From positions 1-7,383 of the forward strand of contig CBCPMX010000082.1 in assembly GCA_965120355.1 (NCBI GenBank): a DNA stretch of 7,383 nucleotides. Reading direction: 5' to 3'. Positions within the stretch are counted from its first letter, which is position 1. Each line of letters opens with the position of its first letter. Origin of the DNA: CBCPMX01 sp965120355. GTDB lineage: Bacteria > Bacillota > Clostridia > Oscillospirales > Oscillospiraceae. Shown one piece after another: positions 1 through 5,393 of this stretch. The position numbers and the translations under genes are program-made. Under the pieces are notes generated by a model, which saw nothing but the letters and a program-made list of their open reading frames with translations, ran no database searches and was not told the DNA's origin.

Positions 1-391
1 GATATTGAATAAATAAAGGCGTCTCCGAAAGCTTCACCGCCGGCAATTCCATTCGCCAAGCTGGTTCTTTCAGCGACACCCTGAAAAATCCACGCAGCGG
101 TGCCCTGTGCCCTGCCTCCCCACGCCGTTGCGGGATATAGAAAAGCCGGAAGGCCGGCCGCCGCATGAATCCCAACGCGCTGCACAGCGGTGCCCCGTAT
201 CTTGCGCAAGCTCTGCACAGGAAGTCTTGCAAGAAGCGCCGCATGGCCGCCAGAGGCCCCGTTTCTCCTTGATAGGAACGGCCCAAAACGGATGGCGCAT
301 GTGTACGCTGTGGATTCAAGTTACGGACATTATAACACCAACGGCGGACAATTGCAACGGTTTTTTCACTTCCTTTGATTCTTTTATCCAT
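1..391 (-). CDS. open frame running off the left edge, doubtful
   Basis: From ATG at 391 the minus-strand frame stays open for 130 codons to the edge of the window, starting MDKRIKGSEKTVAI and reading ETPLFIQY near the edge. I recognise no family. The conceptual protein is rich in Arg, Cys and aromatic residues, as often seen in non-coding GC-rich DNA. There is no clear ribosome binding site before the ATG (only GUGAGAC), an in-frame TGA lies three codons upstream, and a strong promoter (329-357) sits inside the frame. An untranslated leader or small RNA is the competing reading and I favour it slightly. Confidence 0.15.
   Translation of the reverse strand, partial: MDKRIKGSEKTVAIVRRWCYNVRNLNPQRTHAPSVLGRSYQGETGPLAAMRRFLQDFLCRACARYGAPLCSALGFMRRPAFRLFYIPQRRGEAGHRAPLRGFFRVSLKEPAWRMELPAVKLSETPLFIQY
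8..41 (-). terminator. possible terminator-like hairpin at left edge
   Basis: On the minus strand GGCG(G)U at 41-36 can pair with ACGCC at 22-18, leaving a loop that can itself form a short GAA/UUC hairpin. A U-rich tail, UUUAUUUAUU (17-8), follows. The stem is short and has a bulged G, so this is a weak intrinsic terminator candidate. It would end transcripts coming from the promoters at 329-357 or 552-580. It also lies within a frame that stays open to the edge of the window; if that frame were a real gene the hairpin would be coincidental. Confidence 0.25.
138..322 (-). ncRNA. candidate structured small RNA or leader RNA
   Basis: A strong minus-strand promoter (329-357) should start transcription near 322, and a terminator-like hairpin with UUUU lies at 158-141, giving a transcript of about 185 bases. 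Its ends can pair: 313-318 with 166-171 (6 bp) and 306-312 with 183-189 (7 bp, CACAGCG with CGCUGUG), separated by an 11-base bulge on one side. Inside, GCGCC/GGCGC (298-294 with 240-236), a CCGUU/AACGG hairpin and a UCUUGC/GCAAGA hairpin are possible. It matches no RNA class I know: I looked for 6S, SRP RNA, tmRNA, RNase P RNA and T-box signatures without success. It may instead be the 5' part of a longer leader for a gene left of the window. Ends are estimates. Confidence 0.3.
141..158 (-). terminator. terminator-like hairpin inside the left leader region
   Basis: On the minus strand GCCGG (158-154), loop CCUU and CCGGC (149-145) are followed by UUUUC (144-140). The stem has 5 G-C pairs with a tetraloop, short but typical of intrinsic terminators. 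It lies about 165-180 bases after the start predicted from the promoter at 329-357, so it could end a small RNA or act as an attenuator for a gene further left. Confidence 0.4.
329..357 (-). promoter_or_regulatory. strong sigma-A promoter, extended -10, pointing left
   Basis: The minus strand reads TTGCAA (-35, 357-352), a 17-base spacer, then TATAAT (-10, 334-329) preceded by TGT, an extended -10 element. Spacing is optimal and the -10 is perfect. The predicted start is near 322. No known gene lies downstream within the window, so its target is either the candidate structured RNA at 138-322 or a gene beyond the left edge. Confidence 0.65.
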
Positions 392-551
392 ATTGTCTCA
401 CGAAAGCCGGGATTTCGGATGATGAATGATTCAAAATGTAAAATTTCATTTCCAGATCTGCCGCTGCGCCAGTCCCTGTTCCGTCCCGCCGCCGGGCGTC
501 TTCAAATTTCTGATTGTCATTAAAAAAATTGTCAGTTTCGTGTATGCGCCT

Positions 552-580
552 ATTGTAACCGCCCTGCGCCGCCCCGTCAA
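552..580 (-). promoter_or_regulatory. sigma-A-like promoter downstream of prfC, pointing left
   Basis: The minus strand reads TTGACG (-35, 580-575), a 17-base spacer, then TACAAT (-10, 557-552), each hexamer one mismatch from consensus. The predicted start is near 545. It lies about 90 bases past the prfC stop and transcribes away from prfC into the gene-poor left end, upstream of a second promoter at 329-357. Tandem promoters of this kind usually serve one downstream gene, here presumably left of the window. Confidence 0.55.
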
Positions 581-623
581 GGGGGAATTTCTGCTTGCCG
601 GGCACAGCGCGAGCTTTTTCCCC

Positions 624-659
624 AAAAAAGCAGGAAACCGAGGCCGGCTCGCCGCCCTC
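624..659 (-). terminator. likely terminator of prfC
   Basis: Ten bases past the prfC stop the minus strand can fold GAGGGCGG (659-652), loop CGAG, CCGGCCTC (647-640), seven pairs with one G-G mismatch. A run of six T follows at 629-624, but ten bases after the stem, which weakens the case. Placement directly after prfC and before the leftward promoter at 552-580 supports an end-of-transcript role. Confidence 0.4.
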
Positions 660-668
660 TTCATAAAA

Positions 669-2255
669 TCACCAGTTCGCAACTTCCGAAAGAACAAGTC
701 CCTTATTTCGCTCTGTGATAAAATTGATGCTCCAATAGGACGAAAATACCAGCAGGTTCCGGCCCTTGTAGTCCTCCAGCAGCTCGCAGTCAGAAGTCAG
801 ATTCAGATCCTTTGGATCGTCCACCGGACATTCCTCAATAAAGCGCAGGTATTGATAGGGCAGGCCCGCCATCCGCAGATCCACGCCGTATTCGCTGCGC
901 ATCCGGTATTCAAAGACGTCGAATTGCAGCGTGCCTACCACGCCCACAATGACCTCTTCCATGCCGGTATTGGGGGTTTTGAAAATCTGGATGGCGCCCT
1001 CCTGGGCGATCTGCTCAGTGCCTTTGATGAACTGCTTGCGTTTCATGGTGTCCATGGGGCTGACCCGGCTGAAATGCTCCGGGGCAAAGGTGGGAATGCC
1101 GGCGTAGCGAAACTTTTTGCCGGGGACGGTGATGGTGTCGCCGATGGAGAAGATGCCGGGGTCAAAGACGCCGATGATGTCGCCGGCATAGGCCTCGTCA
1201 ATGATCTCCCGGTCCTGGGCCATGAGCTGCTGGGGCTGGCTCAGCCGCAGCTTTTTGCCCCCCTGGACGTGATAGACCTCTTTTTCCCGGTCGAACCGCC
1301 CGCTGCACACCCGTAAAAAGGCAATGCGGTCCCGGTGGGCTTTGTTCATGTTGGCCTGAATTTTAAACACAAACGCGGAAAACTCGGGGTCAAACGAATC
1401 GATGACACCGGCGTCGGACTCCCGCGGCAGGGGCGGCGGCGTCATTTTTAAAAACTCCTCCAGGAACGGCTCCACGCCGAAATTGGTCAGGGCGGAACCG
1501 AAAAACACGGGGCTCAGCTGCCCCGCCCGCACCGCATCCAGATCGAACTCCTGCCCGGCCCCCAGCAGCTCCACCTCTTCCTGGAGCTGTTGATGGCGCG
1601 CGGGACCGATGATATCGCCCACCTGGGGATCATCCAGATCGATTTCCAGTTTGGCGGCCTTCTGCTTGCGGTCGGTGCCGGAGAAGAAGAGGATCTGGCT
1701 CTTCTGCCGGTCGTAGACGCCCTGAAACTCCTTGCCGGAGCCGATGGGCCAGTTGATGGGGCAGGTAGCGATGCCCAGCTCGTGCTCGAGCTCTTCGCAC
1801 AGGTCGAAGGGGTCCTTGGCCTCCCGGTCCATTTTGTTGATAAAGGTGAAAATGGGGATGCGGCGCATGGCGCAGACCTTGAAAAGCTTACGGGTCTGGG
1901 GCTCCACACCCTTGGCCCCGTCGATGACCATGACAGCGGAATCCGCCGCCATGAGGGTGCGGTAGGTGTCCTCGGAAAAGTCCTGGTGCCCGGGGGTATC
2001 CAGAATATTGACGCAGTAGCCCTCATATTGAAACTGCATGACCGAGGAAGTGACGGAAATACCGCGCTGCTTTTCGATCTCCATCCAGTCGGAGGTGGCG
2101 GCGCGGGTATTTTTTTTGCCCTTCACCGCGCCGGCCTGGGCGATGGCGCCGCCATAGAGCAGGAATTTTTCCGTCAGGGTCGTTTTGCCGGCGTCAGGGT
2201 GCGAAATAATCGCGAAGGTGCGGCGCCGGCTGATCTCTTTTTCCAAATCAGACAT
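669..2255 (-). CDS. prfC: peptide chain release factor 3 (RF3)
   Basis: RF3 is the translational GTPase that speeds recycling of class I release factors (RF1/RF2) from the ribosome after peptide release; it is cytoplasmic. The 528-residue product is close to the family norm of about 529. GTPase motifs are intact: P-loop HPDAGKTT at residues 19-26, G2 RGISVTSS at 64-71, G3 DTPGH at 86-90 and G4 NKMD at 140-143. RF3-type domains II and III follow to the C-terminus, which ends SEVANW. Upstream in-frame codons exist to 2342, but the ATG at 2255 is chosen because GGAG lies 8 bases before it and the protein then begins MSDLEKEISRRRTFAIISHPD as in the family. The gene stands alone, with a long leader upstream and a candidate terminator at 624-659. 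Its position beyond jag, where mnmE is often found, is unusual. EF-G paralogues are excluded by length and motif context. Confidence 0.96.
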   Translation of the reverse strand: MSDLEKEISRRRTFAIISHPDAGKTTLTEKFLLYGGAIAQAGAVKGKKNTRAATSDWMEIEKQRGISVTSSVMQFQYEGYCVNILDTPGHQDFSEDTYRTLMAADSAVMVIDGAKGVEPQTRKLFKVCAMRRIPIFTFINKMDREAKDPFDLCEELEHELGIATCPINWPIGSGKEFQGVYDRQKSQILFFSGTDRKQKAAKLEIDLDDPQVGDIIGPARHQQLQEEVELLGAGQEFDLDAVRAGQLSPVFFGSALTNFGVEPFLEEFLKMTPPPLPRESDAGVIDSFDPEFSAFVFKIQANMNKAHRDRIAFLRVCSGRFDREKEVYHVQGGKKLRLSQPQQLMAQDREIIDEAYAGDIIGVFDPGIFSIGDTITVPGKKFRYAGIPTFAPEHFSRVSPMDTMKRKQFIKGTEQIAQEGAIQIFKTPNTGMEEVIVGVVGTLQFDVFEYRMRSEYGVDLRMAGLPYQYLRFIEECPVDDPKDLNLTSDCELLEDYKGRNLLVFSSYWSINFITERNKGLVLSEVANW

Positions 2256-2340
2256 GTGGTTCACTCCATCTATATAGTATCGCGCATTGCAGAAGAAACT
2301 CGCGGAAACAACCGGGAAAAGCAGCTGGCTCGTCTGTTTC

Positions 2341-2377
2341 AAAATAAAAGCGGAGAATTCCTGATGGACCGCGCTTT
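2341..2377 (-). promoter_or_regulatory. hairpin with U-rich tail in the prfC leader
   Basis: On the minus strand AAAGCG (2377-2372) can pair with CGCUUU (2352-2347), with an alternative GCGG/CCGC register, and UAUUUU (2346-2341) follows. The loop is about 19 bases and can hold a small UCC/GGA stem. This resembles a weak intrinsic terminator located about 90 bases before the prfC start. A second hairpin, GAAACA/UGUUUC (2340-2335 with 2310-2305), lies just after it. Either attenuation of prfC or mere leader structure is possible; the evidence is sequence pairing only. Confidence 0.3.
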
Positions 2378-2480
2378 ATCAAACGCAAACTGCGCAGCCC
2401 AATCCGTGCTCAGGCAAGGCCAATCGGGCGTTGTTCAGCGGTTCCTGAAAAATCTGCCATTCAGGGAAACAGCGTCGGTA

Positions 2481-2498
2481 TTACATGGGACAGCCTCC
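2481..2498 (-). promoter_or_regulatory. start-stop (AUGUAA) element with strong SD in prfC leader
   Basis: On the minus strand GGAGG (2498-2494), a 7-base spacer, then ATG (2486-2484) directly followed by the stop TAA (2483-2481). This is as good a translation start as any gene in the window, yet it encodes only Met-stop. It lies 226 bases upstream of the prfC start. Start-stop elements are known to hold ribosomes at initiation/termination in some leaders. Its presence before a termination-factor gene is suggestive, but it could be chance. Confidence 0.3.
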
Positions 2499-2566
2499 AT
2501 CGTCGTATAAAATCGCGCCGGAACTGCAAGCCGCGCGGCCCGCCGCCGGACGTTTTCACAGGACTT

Positions 2567-2595
2567 AGTGTAACACATTTGCCGGAAGATTTCCA
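2567..2595 (-). promoter_or_regulatory. weak promoter candidate for prfC
   Basis: The minus strand reads TGGAAA (-35, 2595-2590), a 17-base spacer ending in TGT, then TACACT (-10, 2572-2567). Each hexamer has four of six consensus bases, and the TGn extended -10 adds support. It is the best placed candidate I found between the jag terminator and prfC, but a match of this quality can arise by chance. Confidence 0.25.
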
Positions 2596-2693
2596 CTGTT
2601 TTACGGGAAAGTCCGGGCAAGCTTTCCCTGATTTCCACCGCTTGGCCGGCCAACTCCGCAGCGCACTGCGTAACTTCCATTGGAATTGGCATG

Positions 2694-2726
2694 AAAAGCC
2701 GCCGCAGAGGGATCCCCCGCGGCGGC
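2694..2726 (-). terminator. strong terminator of the rpmH-jag operon
   Basis: On the minus strand GCCGCCGC (2726-2719) pairs perfectly with GCGGCGGC (2705-2698), with a 13-base loop that includes the palindrome GGGATCCC, followed directly by TTTT (2697-2694). It starts 66 bases past the jag stop codon, so it marks the end of the rpmH-rnpA-yidD-yidC-jag transcript and separates it from prfC. Confidence 0.85.
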
Positions 2727-2792
2727 CTCCTTGCCTCTGAACTTGGAACTGCTAAAACTTGTCTGGTCCGCGTACCGGCTCCACGCAGGCGC

Positions 2793-3716
2793 TCACTGCT
2801 GGGAATTCTTGAACCGGCTGTAGGCCACCACAACCCGGCGGTTGGGCTCCGTACCAGTGGAATAGGTGGTCACATCGGGGTAATCCTGCAGCGCGGCATG
2901 GATCACATGGCGTTCATAGGCGTTCATGGGCTCCAACGTCATGTTGCGGCGGTACTTAACCACCTTCCCCGCCACCTTGGTGGCCAGGCGCTGCAGAGAC
3001 TGTTCCCGCTTCAGGCGGTAGCCCTCGGCGTCCACATTGATGCGCACGCGCTTGGCATTTCCACGGTTGACGGAATAGTTGGTGATATGCTGGATCGCGT
3101 TGAGGGTTTCGCCGCGGCGGCCAATGAGGACGCCCAGATGCTGTCCCACCAGGTCCACCTGATAGGTATCGTCCTCCTGCTTGACGGCATGGGGTACAGC
3201 GTCGGACCCCATGTGCTCCAGCAGGCCCTTCAGGAAGATTTCAATCCGCTCCTCCACAGAGCCGGGCTCTGCCACAGGGTAAACCTTTGGTTCCGCAGGC
3301 TCGGCGGCCACCGGCTCCGGCCGGGGCGTTTTGGCGGCTTTGGGCTTGTCCTGCCGGGGCGCAGCAGGGCGGTGCTGGGCGGTGTCCTGTCTTTCCTGCC
3401 GTTTCGCAGGTGCAGATTTTTCCGCCGGAGCAGCCTTGGGCGCCTGCGCAGGCTTGTCTGCCTTGGGCTTTTGGGGCGGCGTGTATGTACGGGAGGCGGA
3501 GGAAAGGGCGGGCTTCACCGCCGGCTCCTCCTCATCGGGCGCTTCAAAGGTCACCTTGATTTTGGCCGGGGCCACGCCAAAAATGCCCAGGAACCCGCTT
3601 TTGGGATTCTCCAGCACCTCCACAGAGACGCTGTCCCGATCCATATTCAACTGCTTCAGCGCATTTTCCACCGCAAGTTCAATGGTCTTGCCGGTGAAGA
3701 TTTCAAACTTTTCCAT
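2793..3716 (-). CDS. jag: RNA-binding protein Jag/KhpB (SpoIIIJ-associated)
   Basis: Jag/KhpB is a cytoplasmic RNA-binding protein encoded next to yidC in Bacillota. In streptococci it partners KhpA and affects cell elongation and division; its molecular job here is inferred from family. The 307 residues show three parts: a Jag_N domain at about 1-58 with KSGFLGIFG at 39-47; a low-complexity Pro/Ala/Lys-rich linker at about 60-150; and KH plus R3H domains from about 153 on. The KH GxxG loop is G199-R-R-G202 and the R3H signature RxxxH is R269-H273. The start has AGGAG 8 bases upstream, and that SD touches the yidC stop codon. Only 12 bases separate the two genes, consistent with co-translation. 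It is the last gene before the terminator at 2694-2726. The linker is long and poorly conserved in such proteins, so it is not odd in itself. Confidence 0.95.
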   Translation of the reverse strand: MEKFEIFTGKTIELAVENALKQLNMDRDSVSVEVLENPKSGFLGIFGVAPAKIKVTFEAPDEEEPAVKPALSSASRTYTPPQKPKADKPAQAPKAAPAEKSAPAKRQERQDTAQHRPAAPRQDKPKAAKTPRPEPVAAEPAEPKVYPVAEPGSVEERIEIFLKGLLEHMGSDAVPHAVKQEDDTYQVDLVGQHLGVLIGRRGETLNAIQHITNYSVNRGNAKRVRINVDAEGYRLKREQSLQRLATKVAGKVVKYRRNMTLEPMNAYERHVIHAALQDYPDVTTYSTGTEPNRRVVVAYSRFKNSQQ

Positions 3717-3728
3717 GTGACTGTCTCC

Positions 3729-5129
3729 TTATTCTTCCGTCTGCTTGGAATCCGGCGTATCCGCCGTCTCCGGTGCGTTCGGCGTCACGGCCGGCCCGGA
3801 CAGTTCCGGTGCGTCGGACAGCTTCGGTTCGGACAGCGCCGGCTCAGACAGCTTCGGGGCGCCGGGCGTTTCCTGGGCCTCCGGCGGAGCGGACGGCGCG
3901 CTCTCCGCCTGCTCCATGGTATTCCGGCCATAGCGGTTGGGTTTATAGGCCCGGCCACGGGCATAGGGCCGCTCCGGATCACCGGAGAAGGCCGTACCGG
4001 GGGCCGTGTCGGCGGCGGCACGCTCAGCCTCCCGCCTGGCCCGCTCTTCGGCGGACCACTTCCCCTCAGTGGAGGTGTTCTCCTGGGCCTTCTGCTGATT
4101 TTTGAGCTTCCGCTTACTGGTGTTGGGATTCATGCCCTCCTGCGGCGCCAGCTTCCGGCGCTCTTCGCGCTGGCGTTCCTTTTCCGCCTCGATGGCCTCT
4201 TGCTCGGCGGCCAGGGCTGCTTTGACGGCATCCTCCGCGTCATAGACCTTCCGATAGTGCTTGGTCAGGAAGAATTCCTGGACAAAGCTGGTGACAGACT
4301 GCGTAATCCAGTAGATACTCAGGCCGCCGGGGACGGAATACCCAATCCAAATGGAGATCAGCGGCATCATCCACAGCATCCCCTTCATGGTGCTGTTGGC
4401 CTGCGCAGCCTCTTTGTCCACCTGTCCTTTGTCGTCGGTGGCCACAGAGCTGTTAAGTTTCTGACTCAGGAACGAAGACAGGAAGTTAAACACGCCGGAG
4501 AGAATGGGCAGCAGCCACAGCCCCACCGTCGCCCAGTCCAGCACTTCGGCGTTCCAGATGGAGAACGAGGGCTGCGCCGCCAGATTGATGCCCAGGAAGC
4601 TGAAGTTCATGTCGATCAGCTCCGGGATGACCGCCTGCAGCTGGTCATAGAACTGATGGATATAGCCTGCCATATGGACTTCGAGATAATAGGTGTTGAT
4701 CCCCTCAAAGCTGACGCCCAGATTGGTCAACGTTTCCTGGATCAGGCTGACCTGGTCGGCGGACATGCCCAGAATATAGGTCAGCGGCTCTTTGATGACG
4801 TAGTACATCGGCCACAGGATCAGCAGCGGGACAAAGCTCCACAGGCAGCCGCCCATGGGGCTGATGTTCTCGTCCTTATAAAGCTGCGCCACGGCGTTTT
4901 GATATTTTACCTTGTCATCGCCGTACTTTTTCTCCAGCGCCTTGAGTTTGGGAGACATACGGGTCATCTTCATCATGCTCTTCTTGCTCTTGGCGCTCAG
5001 AGGCAGCAGGATCAGCTTGATGGCGATGGAGAAGATAATCAGCGCCGCGCCATAGTTGCCCACCAGCAGATACAGCTGGCGCAGCAGCCAGCCGGCGGGC
5101 TGCATGATCAGGATTTTAAATGGATTCAT
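3729..5129 (-). CDS. yidC: membrane protein insertase YidC (SpoIIIJ/OxaA family)
   Basis: YidC inserts and folds membrane proteins, alone or with SecYEG. The 466-residue product shows a short N-terminal membrane-associated stretch, a first core membrane segment at about 27-45 (ALIIFSIAIKLILLPL), the cytoplasmic coiled region at about 46-92 (KSKKSMMKM..., LKALEKKYG, LYKDENISPMGGCL), and further membrane segments at about 95-121, 200-222 and 250-288. The C-terminal 180 residues are hydrophilic: a charged helix at about 295-330, then a Lys/Arg-rich part and an acidic Pro/Ser tail with LSEP-like repeats at about 426-445. There is no lipoprotein signal, unlike B. subtilis SpoIIIJ. Lys38 occupies what appears to be the place of the conserved groove arginine. 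The ATG is set by GGAGG 7 bases upstream. It follows yidD by 51 bases that contain a perfect 7-bp hairpin, and precedes jag. Confidence 0.96.
   Translation of the reverse strand: MNPFKILIMQPAGWLLRQLYLLVGNYGAALIIFSIAIKLILLPLSAKSKKSMMKMTRMSPKLKALEKKYGDDKVKYQNAVAQLYKDENISPMGGCLWSFVPLLILWPMYYVIKEPLTYILGMSADQVSLIQETLTNLGVSFEGINTYYLEVHMAGYIHQFYDQLQAVIPELIDMNFSFLGINLAAQPSFSIWNAEVLDWATVGLWLLPILSGVFNFLSSFLSQKLNSSVATDDKGQVDKEAAQANSTMKGMLWMMPLISIWIGYSVPGGLSIYWITQSVTSFVQEFFLTKHYRKVYDAEDAVKAALAAEQEAIEAEKERQREERRKLAPQEGMNPNTSKRKLKNQQKAQENTSTEGKWSAEERARREAERAAADTAPGTAFSGDPERPYARGRAYKPNRYGRNTMEQAESAPSAPPEAQETPGAPKLSEPALSEPKLSDAPELSGPAVTPNAPETADTPDSKQTEE
3796..3858 (-). repeat. 15-bp tandem repeats in the yidC 3' end
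   Basis: Four near copies of a 15-base unit lie at 3796-3810, 3814-3828, 3829-3843 and 3844-3858 (plus-strand unit tcggacagcttcggt and variants). The last three are contiguous; the first is offset by 3 bases. They encode the LSEP/LSD/LSG repeats in the acidic tail of YidC. In-frame copy-number change by slippage would alter tail length without breaking the gene. Confidence 0.75.
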
Positions 5130-5145
5130 TGAAGTTCCTCCAGGG

Positions 5146-5166
5146 CGGGCGCATCCAGCGCGCCCG
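5146..5166 (-). promoter_or_regulatory. perfect hairpin just upstream of the yidC ribosome binding site
   Basis: Between yidD and yidC the minus strand reads CGGGCGC (5166-5160), a 7-base loop, then GCGCCCG (5152-5146), a perfect all-G/C stem. Only four bases separate it from the yidC Shine-Dalgarno GGAGG (5141-5137). No U-tract follows, so it is not an intrinsic terminator. It could tune yidC translation or protect a processed mRNA end. Confidence 0.4.
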
Positions 5167-5180
5167 AAATGGTCTTGCGG

Positions 5181-5393
5181 TCACGGGACCGGGTCGTAGA
5201 GATCCCCTTTATAAAAGGGATTGCACCGCAGCAGGCGGCGCAGGGCAAGCCATCCGCCCTTCAGCGCACCGTACTTTTCCACCGCCTCCAGCGCATACTG
5301 GGAGCAGGTGGGCACAAACCGGCAGCAGGGAGGGCGGCCGGGAGAGATCCGTTTCCGGTAAAACCGGATCATCTTAAGAATCAGCGTTTTCAT
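5181..5393 (-). CDS. yidD: membrane protein insertion efficiency factor YidD
   Basis: YidD is a small membrane-bound accessory protein that helps YidC/Sec insertion. The 70-residue product carries the family signature: MIRFYRKRISP near the N-terminus, then PCCRFVPTCSQYALEAVEKYG at about 22-42 with three conserved Cys (23, 24, 30), GGWLALRRLLRCNPF at 46-60, and the C-terminal GDLYDPVP. The N-terminal amphipathic stretch is thought to anchor it to the membrane. The start is one of two adjacent ATG codons (5396 or 5393); GAGG lies 3 or 6 bases before them and AAAGGA a little further up, so the second ATG fits slightly better. It overlaps the end of rnpA by 20 bases in a different frame, suggesting translational coupling. 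It precedes yidC, its functional partner. Confidence 0.94.
   Translation of the reverse strand: MKTLILKMIRFYRKRISPGRPPCCRFVPTCSQYALEAVEKYGALKGGWLALRRLLRCNPFYKGDLYDPVP

Larger units (their letters stand above)
2256..2690 (-). other. gene-free prfC upstream region
   Basis: This gap between the jag terminator and prfC holds no convincing protein gene or tRNA. What can be seen is a weak promoter candidate at 2567-2595, a start-stop AUGUAA element at 2481-2498, and two hairpins at 2341-2377 and 2305-2340 shortly before prfC. Small minus-strand frames here (for example ATG at 2500, 21 codons) lack ribosome binding sites. If the promoter candidate is real, the prfC transcript would have a 5' leader of about 300 bases. 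Confidence 0.5.

Noticed and set aside
1..330. Known structured RNAs in the left leader (T-box, 6S RNA, RNase P RNA, SRP RNA, tmRNA)
   Set aside because: The GGGCACCGCTG copies resemble the T-box core only loosely and lack GGTACCGCG. The proposed fold is branched, unlike 6S RNA. The conserved cores of RNase P RNA, SRP RNA and tmRNA were not found.
480..500. CCCG/CGGG hairpin at 485-496 as a terminator
   Set aside because: The stem is only four base pairs and no T-run follows on either strand.
384..605. Minus-strand frame of 73 codons after prfC, overlapping the next frame by eight bases
   Set aside because: It starts with GTG without a Shine-Dalgarno sequence, contains a strong promoter, and shows no recognisable motif. 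The apparent stop/start overlap with ATG 391 is not enough.
426..2510. Plus-strand frames of 296 and 306 codons antisense to prfC
   Set aside because: They mirror the prfC codon pattern, have no family resemblance or ribosome binding sites, and extend only because GC-rich antisense frames lack stops.
2435..2833. Minus-strand frame of 132 codons between jag and prfC
   Set aside because: It begins inside the jag 3' end, spans the strong terminator at 2694-2726, has no ribosome binding site and resembles no family.
2691..5132. Very long plus-strand open frame of 813 codons opposite jag and yidC
   Set aside because: It is antisense to two well-recognised genes with good starts and motifs. It has no ribosome binding site or recognisable domain and a low-complexity Arg/Gly/Leu composition typical of shadow frames in GC-rich coding DNA.
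5205..5222. CCCTTTATAAAAGGG palindrome near the end of yidD
   Set aside because: It lies inside the conserved yidD codons for NPFYKGD and is explained by coding sequence; no T-tract or regulatory context follows.
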